Positions 1 to 8,269 of a stretch of 64,000 nucleotides of DNA are shown here, piece by piece. This stretch comes from Janthinobacterium agaricidamnosum NBRC 102515 = DSM 9628 (GTDB taxonomy: Bacteria > Pseudomonadota > Gammaproteobacteria > Burkholderiales > Burkholderiaceae_D). The translations under genes and the position numbers were made by a program. Each line of letters starts with the position of its first letter. Position 1 is the stretch's first letter. The stretch spans positions 4,472,019 through 4,536,018 of the forward strand of contig NZ_HG322949.1 of the NCBI RefSeq assembly GCF_000723165.1, read 5' to 3'. The notes beneath the pieces were generated by a model. The model was not told the DNA's origin. It was given only the letters and a program-made list of their open reading frames with translations, and made no database searches.

Positions 1-120
1 GACGATATGCTTGATCTTGTCGAGATTGGCGATAGCGGCAGCCAGCCCGATGGCGGCGCGCTGCGACAACTCGCCCGCGCCATCGGACGACTCTGAGGAT
101 ACGGCGGTTCCGATATTCAT
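1..120 (-). CDS. N-terminal fragment of an unidentified protein, cut by the window edge
   Basis: An open frame starts at an ATG at 118-120 and runs off the left edge after 40 codons. An AGGGAG Shine-Dalgarno element lies 6 nt upstream of the ATG, which supports a real start. The visible part begins MNIGTAVSSESSDGAG and continues as an Ala-rich, probably helical stretch. I do not recognise the family from 40 residues. It lies downstream of gspB on the same strand with about 110 nt between them, so it could be cotranscribed. Confidence 0.5.
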   Translation of the reverse strand, partial: MNIGTAVSSESSDGAGELSQRAAIGLAAAIANLDKIKHIV

Positions 121-232
121 ACGCACTCCCTGGGCCGGCGTGGATCTGATGGCGACCTAGGTTCGACTCACTGTGCGTCTTATTGTTCAGCAGATTGCTG
201 CTGGGTTTGATCTGTCACAAACAAGCACGGCA

Positions 233-883
233 TCAATACGGCACGCGGTAGCGGTAGCCTTTGAAACTGAAGATGGCCGACTTCGGTTGCAGCTTCTCCA
301 GCACCAGGCCGGGCGCCACTTCCTCAGCTTCGTGGCGCAGCACCTTGTCGATCAACAACAGGCGCTCGGCCGGGTCTTTCGAATAGATATAACCGCCCAG
401 CGCTACTGGCGGAATCTGGCGCTGTATCGGTTCCGGCAAGTCGCGCAACCCCGGCACCGCTTCATCGGCGGCCGCCACCGGCTGCGCCACGGCAGCCGCC
501 GGGACCGGGACCGCAGCAGGCTTGGCAACGGCAGCCGGCGCTACCGTTGCCACTGGCGCCACAGGCTCCGGTTTGGGCGCCGGCGCCGCCATCGGGGCGG
601 GAACGATCAGCAGCGGCGCGGCAGGCGGCGCGGCCGTTGGCGTGACCGCGGCGACAAGCGGCGCAAGTGGCGCCGTGCCGCTGTCCGCCTGCCATGGCTG
701 GCGCCAGGCCAGCAATCCGCCGCCGGCCAGCAGCACGCCGGCGCCGAGGACCAGCCACAGCGGTTTGCGGCTGGCGGTCGCGGCACGTGCGGCGTCATGC
801 AATTGCGGCGCGTGTATGGTTGGCAACTCGCCCAACTGGCGTTCTGCCTGGGCTTTCTTTAATGCTTCTAAAATATAGGACAT
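233..883 (-). CDS. gspB: General secretion pathway protein GspB (ExeB-like)
   Basis: A 216-residue protein starting MSYILEALKKAQAERQLG, the conserved cytoplasmic N-terminus of GspB/ExeB proteins. One transmembrane segment (about residues 41-60) is followed by a long Ala/Pro-rich linker and a C-terminal globular domain ending in the VPY tail. GspB proteins work with GspA/ExeA in inserting or assembling the type II secretin through the peptidoglycan. The start at 883 was preferred to one 7 codons upstream because it leaves only 1 nt after the exeA stop, so the two are almost certainly translationally coupled, and because the family begins with this motif. Confidence 0.85.
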   Translation of the reverse strand: MSYILEALKKAQAERQLGELPTIHAPQLHDAARAATASRKPLWLVLGAGVLLAGGGLLAWRQPWQADSGTAPLAPLVAAVTPTAAPPAAPLLIVPAPMAAPAPKPEPVAPVATVAPAAVAKPAAVPVPAAAVAQPVAAADEAVPGLRDLPEPIQRQIPPVALGGYIYSKDPAERLLLIDKVLRHEAEEVAPGLVLEKLQPKSAIFSFKGYRYRVPY

Positions 884-884
884 A

Positions 885-2498
885 TTATTTCCCGGCCACG
901 GCAACGGTGAGCGGCGCCGCGCCGGACAGGCGCGGCTCCTTGCCGCCGCCCAACTGGATCAAGCGGATGAATGTTTTTGGTCCAGCCACGCCATCGGCCT
1001 TCAATTTTTGGCTCTGCTGGAATTCGCGCAGCAAATCTTGCATATGGGCGTCCAGCGGCTGCTTGCCGGCAGGCTTGGGCAAGCCGTGCAATTGCGCCAG
1101 CTGGCGCGCCAGCCAATCGACGTCCGGGCCTTTGTCGCCAGCCGTCACCTCATCGCGCCAGCTGCGCGGCGCGCGCCAGAAGGTCACGAAGGCGCCGTCG
1201 AAACGCGCCGCCAATTGGTCCGGGCTGACGGTTTGCGGCTTGCCGCCGATATTGAGCGTGGCGCTGCTGTCGCTGAGGCTGGTCAGCAACACGTAGGCCG
1301 GGGTGCCGGCGGCGTCGGACAAGGCCAGCATCGCCGGCCGGTCCAGCAGCCGTAATTCATCCAGGCCGCCCTTGCTGGCATGGCAGCGCAAATTCATTTT
1401 CAATGCGACCTGGCAAGGCTCGCCTTCCGGCAAGGCGTCGCCCCATAACGCGGCCAGCTGGCGCAAGGTATCCGCGCTGCTGCTGGCCGGCAAAATGATC
1501 GGCGCGACGATGGCAGCCGAAGCCGGCGCCGGAACCGCTGCGGCGGCCTTGGCCAGCGGCCGTGGCGGCGTGGCGGCGTGATGCGCAGACACTTGCCATG
1601 CGACCAGCGCGCTGATGGCGGCGCCGGCCACCACGCCCAGCGCCACTTGCTGCCAGCGTCCGTTCCGGACCACGGGCGCATCGCCTTGCCCGCCAAAGAT
1701 TTCAGCGGCGGCGCGGGTCAAGATGGTGCGGTTGACCTGCTGCTGGTTTTCAACATACGCGCCCAATAGCGCCCGGTCGCACAAGGAATTGATACGGCGC
1801 GGCACGCCCCGGCTCAATTGATGCACTTGCGCCATCAGCCGCGCCGGGAATGGCACGGCCGACACCAGGCCCGCCACCGCCAGCCGGTGGCTGACGTAAC
1901 TGGCGGTTTCATCGGCGGACAGCGAGCCCAGGTGGTAGCGCGCGATGACGCGCTGCGCCAGTTGCTCCAGTTCCGGCCGGGCCAGCATGGCGCGCAATTC
2001 CGGCTGGCCGATCAAGATGATTTGCAACAGCTTGCGTTCGCTGGTTTCCAGGTTGGTCAGCAAGCGCAGCTGTTCCAGCACGTCGGCCGACAGGTTTTGC
2101 GCCTCGTCAATGATCAACACATTGTTACGGCCTTGCGCATGGCTTTCCAGCAAATACAGATTGATCGCGTCGACATACGCCTTGACGCCCTCGGCCGTGG
2201 TGGCCGGCGTGATGCGGAATTCCTCGCAAATCGATTGCAGCAATTCCGTCACAGACAGTTTCGGATTAAAAATATAAGCGAGCGTGCAATTTTCCGGAAT
2301 TTGTTCGATGAAACAACGCGCCACGGTGGTCTTGCCGGCGCCGATCTCGCCGGTCAGCAAGACAAAGCCGCCGCCGCCCTTGACGCCATACAGCAAGTGC
2401 GCCAGCGCCTCGCGGTGGCGTTCGCTCATGAACAGATAGCGAGGATCGGGGGCGATGGAAAACGGCGATTGTTTCAGGTTGAAAAATTGCGTGTACAT
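885..2498 (-). CDS. exeA: GspA/ExeA-type AAA ATPase with peptidoglycan-binding domain
   Basis: A 537-residue protein with an N-terminal AAA ATPase domain: Walker A GEIGAGKT at residues 50-57 and a Walker B region LIIDEAQ near residue 128. A transmembrane segment follows around residues 285-305. The C-terminus has a peptidoglycan-binding-1 type domain (LREFQQSQKLKADGVAGPKT). This is the architecture of ExeA/GspA, which binds murein and, with GspB, promotes secretin assembly. The opening MYTQFFNLKQSPFSIAPDP is typical of the family. It sits directly upstream of gspB. The rest of a type II secretion operon is not in the window, so the pair may serve a secretion system elsewhere or an MSHA-like pilus. 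Confidence 0.85.
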   Translation of the reverse strand: MYTQFFNLKQSPFSIAPDPRYLFMSERHREALAHLLYGVKGGGGFVLLTGEIGAGKTTVARCFIEQIPENCTLAYIFNPKLSVTELLQSICEEFRITPATTAEGVKAYVDAINLYLLESHAQGRNNVLIIDEAQNLSADVLEQLRLLTNLETSERKLLQIILIGQPELRAMLARPELEQLAQRVIARYHLGSLSADETASYVSHRLAVAGLVSAVPFPARLMAQVHQLSRGVPRRINSLCDRALLGAYVENQQQVNRTILTRAAAEIFGGQGDAPVVRNGRWQQVALGVVAGAAISALVAWQVSAHHAATPPRPLAKAAAAVPAPASAAIVAPIILPASSSADTLRQLAALWGDALPEGEPCQVALKMNLRCHASKGGLDELRLLDRPAMLALSDAAGTPAYVLLTSLSDSSATLNIGGKPQTVSPDQLAARFDGAFVTFWRAPRSWRDEVTAGDKGPDVDWLARQLAQLHGLPKPAGKQPLDAHMQDLLREFQQSQKLKADGVAGPKTFIRLIQLGGGKEPRLSGAAPLTVAVAGK

Positions 2499-2552
2499 GA
2501 AAACCCTGCAGATGGGGAAATACTCAGGCCGAAAGACGCACCAGGCGGGCGC

Positions 2553-3044
2553 TCACCGCGCACCCGGCGGCGGCAATGGTTTGTACCTGGCGCAAAAGAC
2601 TTTCGCTTTATCGCGGAAATAAACGATTTTACTGCCCGGCAGCGATTCGCGGAGGGGAAAAGCGCTCGCATCCTGCTTAACGTAGTGCATGCCGGACACC
2701 GCGACAATCGCGTTGTCCAGTTTTTCCGGCGTGGTGTCGGCCACCAGCCCGACAAAGGTCAGCGGACTGCTGTCATCGCTGACGATCACGTCGTCGATAG
2801 TGGCGCCCCACAAGGTGGTGTCCGCCTTGAACCAGTAAGCGCCGCCTTCATGCTTGTAGGCCGGGCCGAACGAAGTCGTCAGGTAGGAATAAAAATACTT
2901 GTTATCGATCTGATCGATGCACAGCACCGCATTGCCGACCACGCTGCCAAAGGTCGACGGCGCAACCGCCCCGGCCATGCCGCTGGCCAGCAGCATGGCG
3001 GCCGCCAGTCCGGCGGCACGGATCGGATGGCGCCGCGGCGACAT
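2553..3044 (-). CDS. Exported protein of unknown function
   Basis: 163 residues with a clear Sec signal peptide: a basic start MSPRRHPIRA, a hydrophobic AAAMLLASGMAGAVA core and a likely cleavage after AVA. The mature part (about 135 residues) contains two Cys and many Tyr and Asp residues. I do not recognise the family. It lies 54 nt upstream of exeA on the same strand and could be the first gene of that unit, but nothing in its sequence links it to secretion. Confidence 0.6.
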   Translation of the reverse strand: MSPRRHPIRAAGLAAAMLLASGMAGAVAPSTFGSVVGNAVLCIDQIDNKYFYSYLTTSFGPAYKHEGGAYWFKADTTLWGATIDDVIVSDDSSPLTFVGLVADTTPEKLDNAIVAVSGMHYVKQDASAFPLRESLPGSKIVYFRDKAKVFCARYKPLPPPGAR

Positions 3045-3046
3045 GA

Positions 3047-3154
3047 TTAATGCTTGCGCTCTTCTTTCTTGGCCTTCTTGGCTTCTTTCTTCTCTTTCAT
3101 GGTTTTGGCCGGTTCCTTCTTGCTTTCCTTTTTACTGTCTTGTGCCTTGCTCAT
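3047..3154 (-). CDS. Very small Lys/Glu-rich protein (35 aa)
   Basis: A 35-codon frame beginning MSKAQDSKKESKKEPAKT and ending KKEERKH. A GGAG Shine-Dalgarno element lies 6 nt upstream of the ATG, and the stop lies 2 nt from the start of the next gene on the same strand. The product is about 40 percent lysine with alternating charged residues and would be a highly charged single helix or disordered peptide. Function unknown. Its reality rests on the ribosome site and the tight spacing. Confidence 0.5.
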   Translation of the reverse strand: MSKAQDSKKESKKEPAKTMKEKKEAKKAKKEERKH

Positions 3155-3296
3155 ACGAACTCCGTGACTGATTAAAAGAAGGGATATTGCACACCATGGC
3201 CGGATGCTGAGGCCGCCCAAGGCTCCAAGCCATTATGACATTGCCGGCTGAAATTGCCACATAATTCCCGGATACCTGCCCGGAGGCGGTCTTTTA

Positions 3297-3743
3297 TTAC
3301 CGGTATTTATTCAGTTGAAGAAATCTTTTACTGAACAGGAAACGGCCGCTGCGCGCCAGCAAGTCGGCCTTGCCGAACGACCAGAAGCCGGCCGGCCGCA
3401 CTTCCAGCGACCAGCGCTCCGTGCTGTCGTAAAAACCGAAATCGAGACGGCATGACGTCACCGCCTGCGCCGGCAGCATGAAACCGAAGTGGTCGGGCGT
3501 GGTGACCACATCCTTCAGCCGTCCATGCTGGTCCAGCAAGTGAAACCAGCAATTGACGCCGTCAAAATAATCGTAGTGCGTGACCAGCAGGAAGAAGTTA
3601 TCGCAGGCATATTGCGCGGCCAGCGTATCGCCCCACACCACGCAGGAGCTCGGCTGGCCGTCGAGCAGCAGCCGGCGCCGCGCGTGCGCGCCGGCTGGCG
3701 TGGGCGGTAATTCAAGCAGCGAAAACCTGTCAACGGATTTCAT
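3297..3743 (-). CDS. Hypothetical protein, 148 aa
   Basis: A 148-residue protein of unknown family. It has no signal peptide or membrane segment and is rich in aromatic residues, for example NFFLLVTHYDYFDGVNCWFHLLD, so it is probably a soluble beta-rich domain. The ATG at 3743 is preceded by a weak GGGGAAA element; an in-frame TTG one codon earlier is less likely. It stands alone, with about 60 nt to the next minus-strand gene. Confidence 0.55.
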   Translation of the reverse strand: MKSVDRFSLLELPPTPAGAHARRRLLLDGQPSSCVVWGDTLAAQYACDNFFLLVTHYDYFDGVNCWFHLLDQHGRLKDVVTTPDHFGFMLPAQAVTSCRLDFGFYDSTERWSLEVRPAGFWSFGKADLLARSGRFLFSKRFLQLNKYR

Positions 3744-3805
3744 CAAGCGGCGTTTCCCCTATGCGCGGACCGGCCAAGGCCGACACCTGGCCGGCCGGCG
3801 AAGAT

Positions 3806-4090
3806 TTACGCCAGCTTCAAACGCAGACGCGTCGCTTCGATCAGGGCGGTATCGTAGGGATACAGGTTTTCGATGAAAAACAATTCCGTTTCAGCCGGTT
3901 CTTCCAGGCACATGGTCAGCATGTGCGGGCCGTCGTCTTCGCGCCCCAGGAATTCTTTCGGCCAGCGGTTCTTGCGATGGGCGCGCAATACTTCCATGCC
4001 CAATGTCGCCAGCGGAGCGGCTACGCCGGCTTCCAGCGCCTCGCGCTGCCAGTCATCCCAATATGCGCTGTTTGCTGCCTTGTCATTCAT
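3806..4090 (-). CDS. Hypothetical protein, 94 aa
   Basis: A small soluble protein starting MNDKAANSAYWDDW, with a helical first half and a Glu-rich second half that ends in ATRLRLKLA. A longer reading starting at 4189 would add 33 basic, low-quality residues, so the ATG at 4090 is preferred. I do not recognise the family. It points away from the chitin operon and shares the 355-nt upstream region with it. Confidence 0.5.
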   Translation of the reverse strand: MNDKAANSAYWDDWQREALEAGVAAPLATLGMEVLRAHRKNRWPKEFLGREDDGPHMLTMCLEEPAETELFFIENLYPYDTALIEATRLRLKLA

Positions 4091-4324
4091 TGTGTACTTC
4101 CAACTGATATGTAAAGGGCGGACTGTACTCTGGATGGCGCGCCATATCAAGCGCGGCCGGCCGGCGCCTCTTGCCCGATCGCGCCACAACTGGCATGCAA
4201 CAAGGCCAATTTCAATACCATTGTCATTTTAAAAAAATACGATGCTAAACAAGTACTTGCAAGTTTTTATTAAGCAAAATAAAACAGACGGCCGGGCAAT
4301 TTATTAATACCACTTAAATACCTG

Positions 4325-4353
4325 TTGACAAGGCGGTTGCCCGCCAATATAGT
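4325..4353 (+). promoter_or_regulatory. Sigma-70 promoter of the nag operon
   Basis: TTGACA at 4325-4330 and TATAGT at 4348-4353 are separated by exactly 17 nt. The -35 box is perfect and the -10 has one mismatch to consensus. The spacer contains a GGCGG/CCGCC inverted repeat with a TTGC loop. Transcription would start near 4360, leaving a leader of about 85 nt before the kinase ATG that contains the ACCAG repeats. Confidence 0.7.
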
Positions 4354-4404
4354 GCGCTCAGCCTTCCGGCCTTCGAAATCAAGCATTCCCAACCGGCGGG
4401 TGAC

Positions 4405-4427
4405 ACCAAACCAGTATCAAACCAGTT
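4405..4427. promoter_or_regulatory. Candidate GntR operator with ACCAA/ACCAG repeats
   Basis: ACCAA (4405-4409) and ACCAG (4410-4414) are followed after 6 nt by ACCAGTT (4421-4427); the two ACCAG elements are 11 nt apart, one helical turn. The same order and spacing recur before the large TonB receptor at 25037-25060. The position, just downstream of the predicted transcription start and 18 nt before the ATG, suits a repressor roadblock. Assignment to the GntR proteins of this locus is an inference. Confidence 0.45.
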
Positions 4428-4445
4428 AGCGGACTTGATAAACAC

Positions 4446-5327
4446 ATGATCGAATATTTAATCGGGGTCGACGGAGGCGGAAGCGGAACCAGGGTGCGTC
4501 TTGCGCGCATCGACGGCACTGAACTGGCCCACGGCCAAAGCGGACCGTCCGGCTTGATGCACGGCATCGAGCGGGCCTGGATATCGGTAAATAACGCCGT
4601 CGCACTAGCCTTCGAGGCGGCCGGCCTGAACCAGCCGCCGCTGGAGCGCATCGCCATCGGCCTCGGCCTGGCCGGCGTGCACAACAAACAATGGGCGGCC
4701 GCCTTCACCGGCCACAATCCCGGCTATGCGGTGGTGGCGCTGGAATCGGATGCGCTGACCACGCTGCTCGGCGCGCACCAGGGCCAGCCCGGCGCGATCG
4801 TCGCGATCGGCACCGGCAGCGTCGGCGAAGTACTCGATGCGCAGGGCCGGCGGCGCGAGGTCGGCGGCTGGGGCTTCCCGGCCGGCGACGAAGCCGGCGG
4901 CGCCTGGATCGGCTTGCGCGCGATGGGCCATGTCCAGCAAGTGCTGGACGGCCGCGCCGAGGCCAACCCATTCGCCTCCGCCGTCATCGAAGCATGCGGC
5001 GGCAGCCGCGATGCGATCCAGGTGTGGCTGGCCGGCGCCAGCCAGACCACGTTTGCGCAACTGGCGCGGCTGGTACTGGAACACGCCACCAGCAACCCGG
5101 CCGCCCACGCGATCCTGTATGAAGCAGGCCAGCAAGTGGCGCTGATCGCCGAAGCGCTGGACGATACCCGGCTGCTGCCGATCGCCCTGTGCGGCGGCCT
5201 GGCCGGCCCGCTGTCGCCCTACCTGCCGCCAAGCCTGCTGAGCCGGGTGGTGCCGGCCCACGGCGATTCCGCCATGGGCGGGCTGCGCCTGATCCAGAAC
5301 CGCCTGAAGGAGACCGAGACATGCTAG
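4446..5327 (+). CDS. BadF/BadG/BcrA-type ATPase, probable N-acetylglucosamine kinase
   Basis: A 293-residue ASKHA-fold sugar kinase-like protein. The N-terminal phosphate-1 motif is GVDGGGSGTR (residues 7-16), and further glycine-rich nucleotide-binding segments are AIGTGSVG and ALCGGLAGPL. Proteins of this family act as GlcNAc kinases (NagK type) in chitin gene clusters of gammaproteobacteria. First in an operon with nagA and nagB-II, it would convert imported GlcNAc to GlcNAc-6-phosphate in the cytoplasm. Its stop overlaps the start of the GntR gene by 7 nt, which implies coupled translation. A glucosamine kinase role is the alternative. Confidence 0.75.
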   Translation: MIEYLIGVDGGGSGTRVRLARIDGTELAHGQSGPSGLMHGIERAWISVNNAVALAFEAAGLNQPPLERIAIGLGLAGVHNKQWAAAFTGHNPGYAVVALESDALTTLLGAHQGQPGAIVAIGTGSVGEVLDAQGRRREVGGWGFPAGDEAGGAWIGLRAMGHVQQVLDGRAEANPFASAVIEACGGSRDAIQVWLAGASQTTFAQLARLVLEHATSNPAAHAILYEAGQQVALIAEALDDTRLLPIALCGGLAGPLSPYLPPSLLSRVVPAHGDSAMGGLRLIQNRLKETETC

Positions 5328-6055
5328 CCAAATTGTCCGCGTTCAAGCCGGATCCCGGCAGCGACACCCCTTTATATATGCAACTGGCGAACATGCTGTC
5401 GGACGGCATCGCCAGCGGCGACTGGCGCGCCAACCAGGCGTTGCCGTCGGAACGGGTGTTGTCCGACTTGCTTGAAATTTCGCGCGTCACGGCGCGCAAG
5501 GCGATCGACATGCTGTGCGAGCGCGGCATGCTGACCAGGAAGCGCGGTTCCGGCACCTACATCACGCCGAAACTGGAACAGCCGCTGTCGCGCCTGACCA
5601 GCTTTTCGGAAGAGCTGCGCCAGCGCGGCTTTACCGCCGGCTCGCGCTGGCTGCAGCGCGACATCGGCATCGCCGCGCCGCTGGAACTGCTGTCGCTGGG
5701 CCTGTCGCCGCACATGCCGGTGGCGCGCCTGAAACGGCTGCGCACCGCCGACGAAGTCGTGATGGCGATCGAAACCACCACCATCCCGGCGCTGTACATG
5801 CCGGACCCGCAGAAAGTCACGGATTCGCTGTACGGCTATCTGGAATCATGCGGCACCATTCCGATGCGCGCGCTACAGCATATACGCGCCGTCAACGCCA
5901 GCCCGGAACAAGCGCGGCTGGCCAATATCAAGGCGGGCGAAGCGATGCTGCACATCACCCGCGTCAGCTATCTCGACAACGGCGCAGCGGTGGAACTGAC
6001 CCACTCGTATTGCCGCAGTGATTATTATGAATTTGTAGCGGAGTCGCGCAGATGA
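5321..6055 (+). CDS. GntR/HutC-family transcriptional regulator (NagR/NagQ-like)
   Basis: 244 residues with an N-terminal winged-helix GntR domain (about 15-80; LPSERVLSDLLEISRVTARKAID) and a C-terminal UTRA effector domain (about 95-240). HutC-type members such as NagR/DasR sense GlcNAc-6-P or GlcN-6-P and repress amino-sugar genes. The start MLAKLSAFKP was chosen because it overlaps the kinase stop, has AAGGAGA upstream and gives the usual family length. Its end overlaps the nagA start by 4 nt (ATGA). It likely represses its own operon through the ACCAG repeats at 4405-4427; this is inferred. Confidence 0.85.
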   Translation: MLAKLSAFKPDPGSDTPLYMQLANMLSDGIASGDWRANQALPSERVLSDLLEISRVTARKAIDMLCERGMLTRKRGSGTYITPKLEQPLSRLTSFSEELRQRGFTAGSRWLQRDIGIAAPLELLSLGLSPHMPVARLKRLRTADEVVMAIETTTIPALYMPDPQKVTDSLYGYLESCGTIPMRALQHIRAVNASPEQARLANIKAGEAMLHITRVSYLDNGAAVELTHSYCRSDYYEFVAESRR

Positions 6056-7170
6056 GCGATGTGACCAACATTAAAGGCAATATCCTGACACCGGGCGGCT
6101 GGATCCACGGCGCCATCGAATTCGATGAGCGCATCGCGGCGATCCACGGCAGCTCGGTCCACCCGTCGCTGAACGGCGACGATTACATCCTGCCCGGCTT
6201 CATCGACCTGCACGTGCATGGCGGCGCCGGCAAGGACATCATGGAAGGCGGCGACGCGGTCTACAGCATCGCCGCGATCCATGCGCGGCACGGCACCACC
6301 AGCCTGCTGGCCACCACCATGACGGCGCCGCCGGAAGACATCGACCTGGCGCTGCAAGCGATCGGCCGCGCCGCCAAACAGCGCAAGCCGGGCACCGCGC
6401 GGGTGCTGGGCGCGCACCTGGAAGGGCCGTACATCAATTCCGGCAAGCTGGGCGCGCAACCGAACTATGCGCGCGCCGCCAGCATGGCCGAGATCGAACG
6501 CCTGCAAACCTTCGCCGACCTGCGCGTGATCACGGTGGCGCCGGAAATCGCCGGCCACCTGGAACTGGTGCGCGCGCTGTCGAACGCCGGCATGCGGGTG
6601 CAGATCGGCCACACGCTCGGCTCGTACGAGGACGGCGTGGCGGCGATGGAGCACGGCGCCTCCGGTTTTACCCATCTGTTCAACGCCATGAGCGGCTTGC
6701 ATCACCGCGAGCCGGGCATGGTCGGCGCCGCGCTGGCGCACGCCCAGTACGCCGAACTGATCCCGGATTTGCTGCACGTGCATCCGGGCGCGATCAAGAC
6801 CGCGCTGCGCGCCATTCCGCAACTGTACTGCGTGACCGATTCGACCGCCGCCACCGGCATGCCGGACGGCGAATACATGCTGGGCCGCCACGCGGTGCAA
6901 AAATGCATGGGCGGCGTGCGCCTGCCCGACGGCACGCTGGCCGGCAGCACGCTGACGCTGGACCAGGCGCTGCGCAACCTGGTCGGCCTGGGCCTGGAAC
7001 TGGCCGACGCCTCGCGCCGCGTGTCGACCAACGCCGCCGATTATCTGGGCCTGCAAGAACGCGGCCGGCTGGCCCCCGGCGCTTATGCTGATCTGGTAGT
7101 ACTCGATCGTGACCTGAAACTCAAAGCTGTATATATCGAAGGAGAATTTTGTGACCTCAATGATGCTTAA
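6052..7170 (+). CDS. nagA: N-acetylglucosamine-6-phosphate deacetylase
   Basis: A 372-residue amidohydrolase. Visible signatures are the metal-binding LHVHGG, the Glu-containing GAHLEGPYIN, QIGHT, THLFNAMSG and the catalytic-Asp segment VTDSTAATG. The length is normal for NagA. It removes acetate from GlcNAc-6-phosphate to give glucosamine-6-phosphate. It overlaps the regulator upstream by 4 nt and the deaminase downstream by 20 nt, so the operon is tightly coupled. Confidence 0.92.
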   Translation: MSDVTNIKGNILTPGGWIHGAIEFDERIAAIHGSSVHPSLNGDDYILPGFIDLHVHGGAGKDIMEGGDAVYSIAAIHARHGTTSLLATTMTAPPEDIDLALQAIGRAAKQRKPGTARVLGAHLEGPYINSGKLGAQPNYARAASMAEIERLQTFADLRVITVAPEIAGHLELVRALSNAGMRVQIGHTLGSYEDGVAAMEHGASGFTHLFNAMSGLHHREPGMVGAALAHAQYAELIPDLLHVHPGAIKTALRAIPQLYCVTDSTAATGMPDGEYMLGRHAVQKCMGGVRLPDGTLAGSTLTLDQALRNLVGLGLELADASRRVSTNAADYLGLQERGRLAPGAYADLVVLDRDLKLKAVYIEGEFCDLNDA

Positions 7171-8173
7171 AGAAGCCGTTTCCGCCGCCGAATGCGTCGC
7201 CCTGCAACTGGCCAGCGATACTGAACGCTACGCGGAACTGGGCCGTAAATTGAGGAGCACCTCGTTCTCCACCGCGCTGACCATCGCGCGCGGCAGTTCG
7301 GACCACGCCTCCAGCTACGTCGCCTACCTGATCATGGCGCGCCTGGGCCGCGTGGTGGCGTCGCTGCCGATGTCGCTGGTGACGCTGAACAAGTCGCCGC
7401 TGCAAACCCGCGACACGCTGGCGATCTCGATTTCGCAATCCGGCCAGAGCCCGGACGTGGTCGAACCGATCCGCTACTTCCGCGACGGCGGCGCGACCAC
7501 CATCGCGCTGGTCAACGATATCGAATCGCCGCTGGCGCAAGCGGCCGAGTGGGCCATGCCGCTGCGCGCCGGCAAGGAGCAAAGCGTGGCCGCGACCAAG
7601 AGCTTCATCACCAGCCTGGTGGCCGGCGCGCGCCTGGTCGCGCAATGGCAAAACGATCCTGAATTGCAAGCCGGCCTGGAAGCCCTGCCGGCCGCGCTGC
7701 TGGAAGCCACCAAGGCCGACTGGTCGCTGGCGGTCGAAGTGCTGGCGCCAGCCAAGAAACTGATGGTGGTCGGACGCGGCATCAGCTTCCCGATCGCACT
7801 GGAAGCGGCGCTGAAATTCAAGGAAACCTCGGCGCTGCAAGCCGAAGCGTTCAGCGGCGCCGAAATCAAGCACGGCCCGATGGCGCTGATCGAAGAAGGC
7901 TATCCGCTGCTGATTTTCGCCACCCGCGGCCCGACCCAGGCCAGCCTGCTGCAACTGGCTGCCGAAATGCGCGACCGCGGCGCGCGCGTGCTGCTGGCGG
8001 CGCCGGCCGACGTCGCCGAACGCGACTTGACGCTGCCGGTGGCGGCCACGCCGGACCTCGACCCGATCGTGGCGATCCAGGCGTTTTACGTGATGGCGGC
8101 GCAATTGTCGGCCGCGCGCGGTCTCGATCCGGACACCCCGCGCCACCTCAGCAAGGTCACCAAAACGAACTAA
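7151..8173 (+). CDS. SIS-domain glucosamine-6-phosphate deaminase (NagB-II type)
   Basis: 340 residues with two SIS (sugar isomerase) domains, including ISISQSGQSPDVVEP, AATKSFITSL and ETSALQAEAFSGAEIKHGP, and ending in HLSKVTKT. It resembles the isomerase half of GlmS without the glutaminase domain, the arrangement of NagB-II/AgaS-like deaminases in chitin clusters. It would convert glucosamine-6-P to fructose-6-P and ammonia. The start is GTG at 7151 with GGAG 6 nt upstream, inside the end of nagA; an ATGATG at 7160 is an alternative. No classical NagB is present in the window. Confidence 0.85.
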   Translation: MTSMMLKEAVSAAECVALQLASDTERYAELGRKLRSTSFSTALTIARGSSDHASSYVAYLIMARLGRVVASLPMSLVTLNKSPLQTRDTLAISISQSGQSPDVVEPIRYFRDGGATTIALVNDIESPLAQAAEWAMPLRAGKEQSVAATKSFITSLVAGARLVAQWQNDPELQAGLEALPAALLEATKADWSLAVEVLAPAKKLMVVGRGISFPIALEAALKFKETSALQAEAFSGAEIKHGPMALIEEGYPLLIFATRGPTQASLLQLAAEMRDRGARVLLAAPADVAERDLTLPVAATPDLDPIVAIQAFYVMAAQLSAARGLDPDTPRHLSKVTKTN

Positions 8174-8214
8174 GCACGACCTCAGCCTTAGCAGTAGTGG
8201 CATTGAAATACCGG

Positions 8215-8240
8215 CCAGGCCGGGCGCAAGCCCGGCCTGG
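8215..8240 (+). promoter_or_regulatory. Intercistronic GNRA-capped hairpin
   Basis: An 11-bp perfect GC-rich stem closes a GCAA tetraloop between the deaminase and the binding-protein gene. No T-tract follows, so it is not a simple terminator. Such intercistronic hairpins commonly protect an upstream mRNA 3' end or set the different expression levels of enzymes and an abundant binding protein. Confidence 0.6.
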
Positions 8241-8269
8241 GCATTGCATTCCCCGGTTCCAGGATAAAA

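Larger units (their letters stand above)
4091..4445. other. Intergenic region upstream of the GlcNAc operon
   Basis: This is 355 nt of AT-rich non-coding DNA between divergent genes. It contains a near-consensus sigma-70 promoter reading right (4325-4353), a candidate operator downstream of it (4405-4427) and A/T tracts around 4225-4300. No open frame with a ribosome site was seen. Confidence 0.7.

Noticed and set aside
4214..4312. AATACCA elements (4214-4220, 4306-4312, also 25040-25046) as NagR half-sites
   Set aside because: The same 7-mer also occurs in unrelated AT-rich gaps (26040, 59240), so it is not specific enough.
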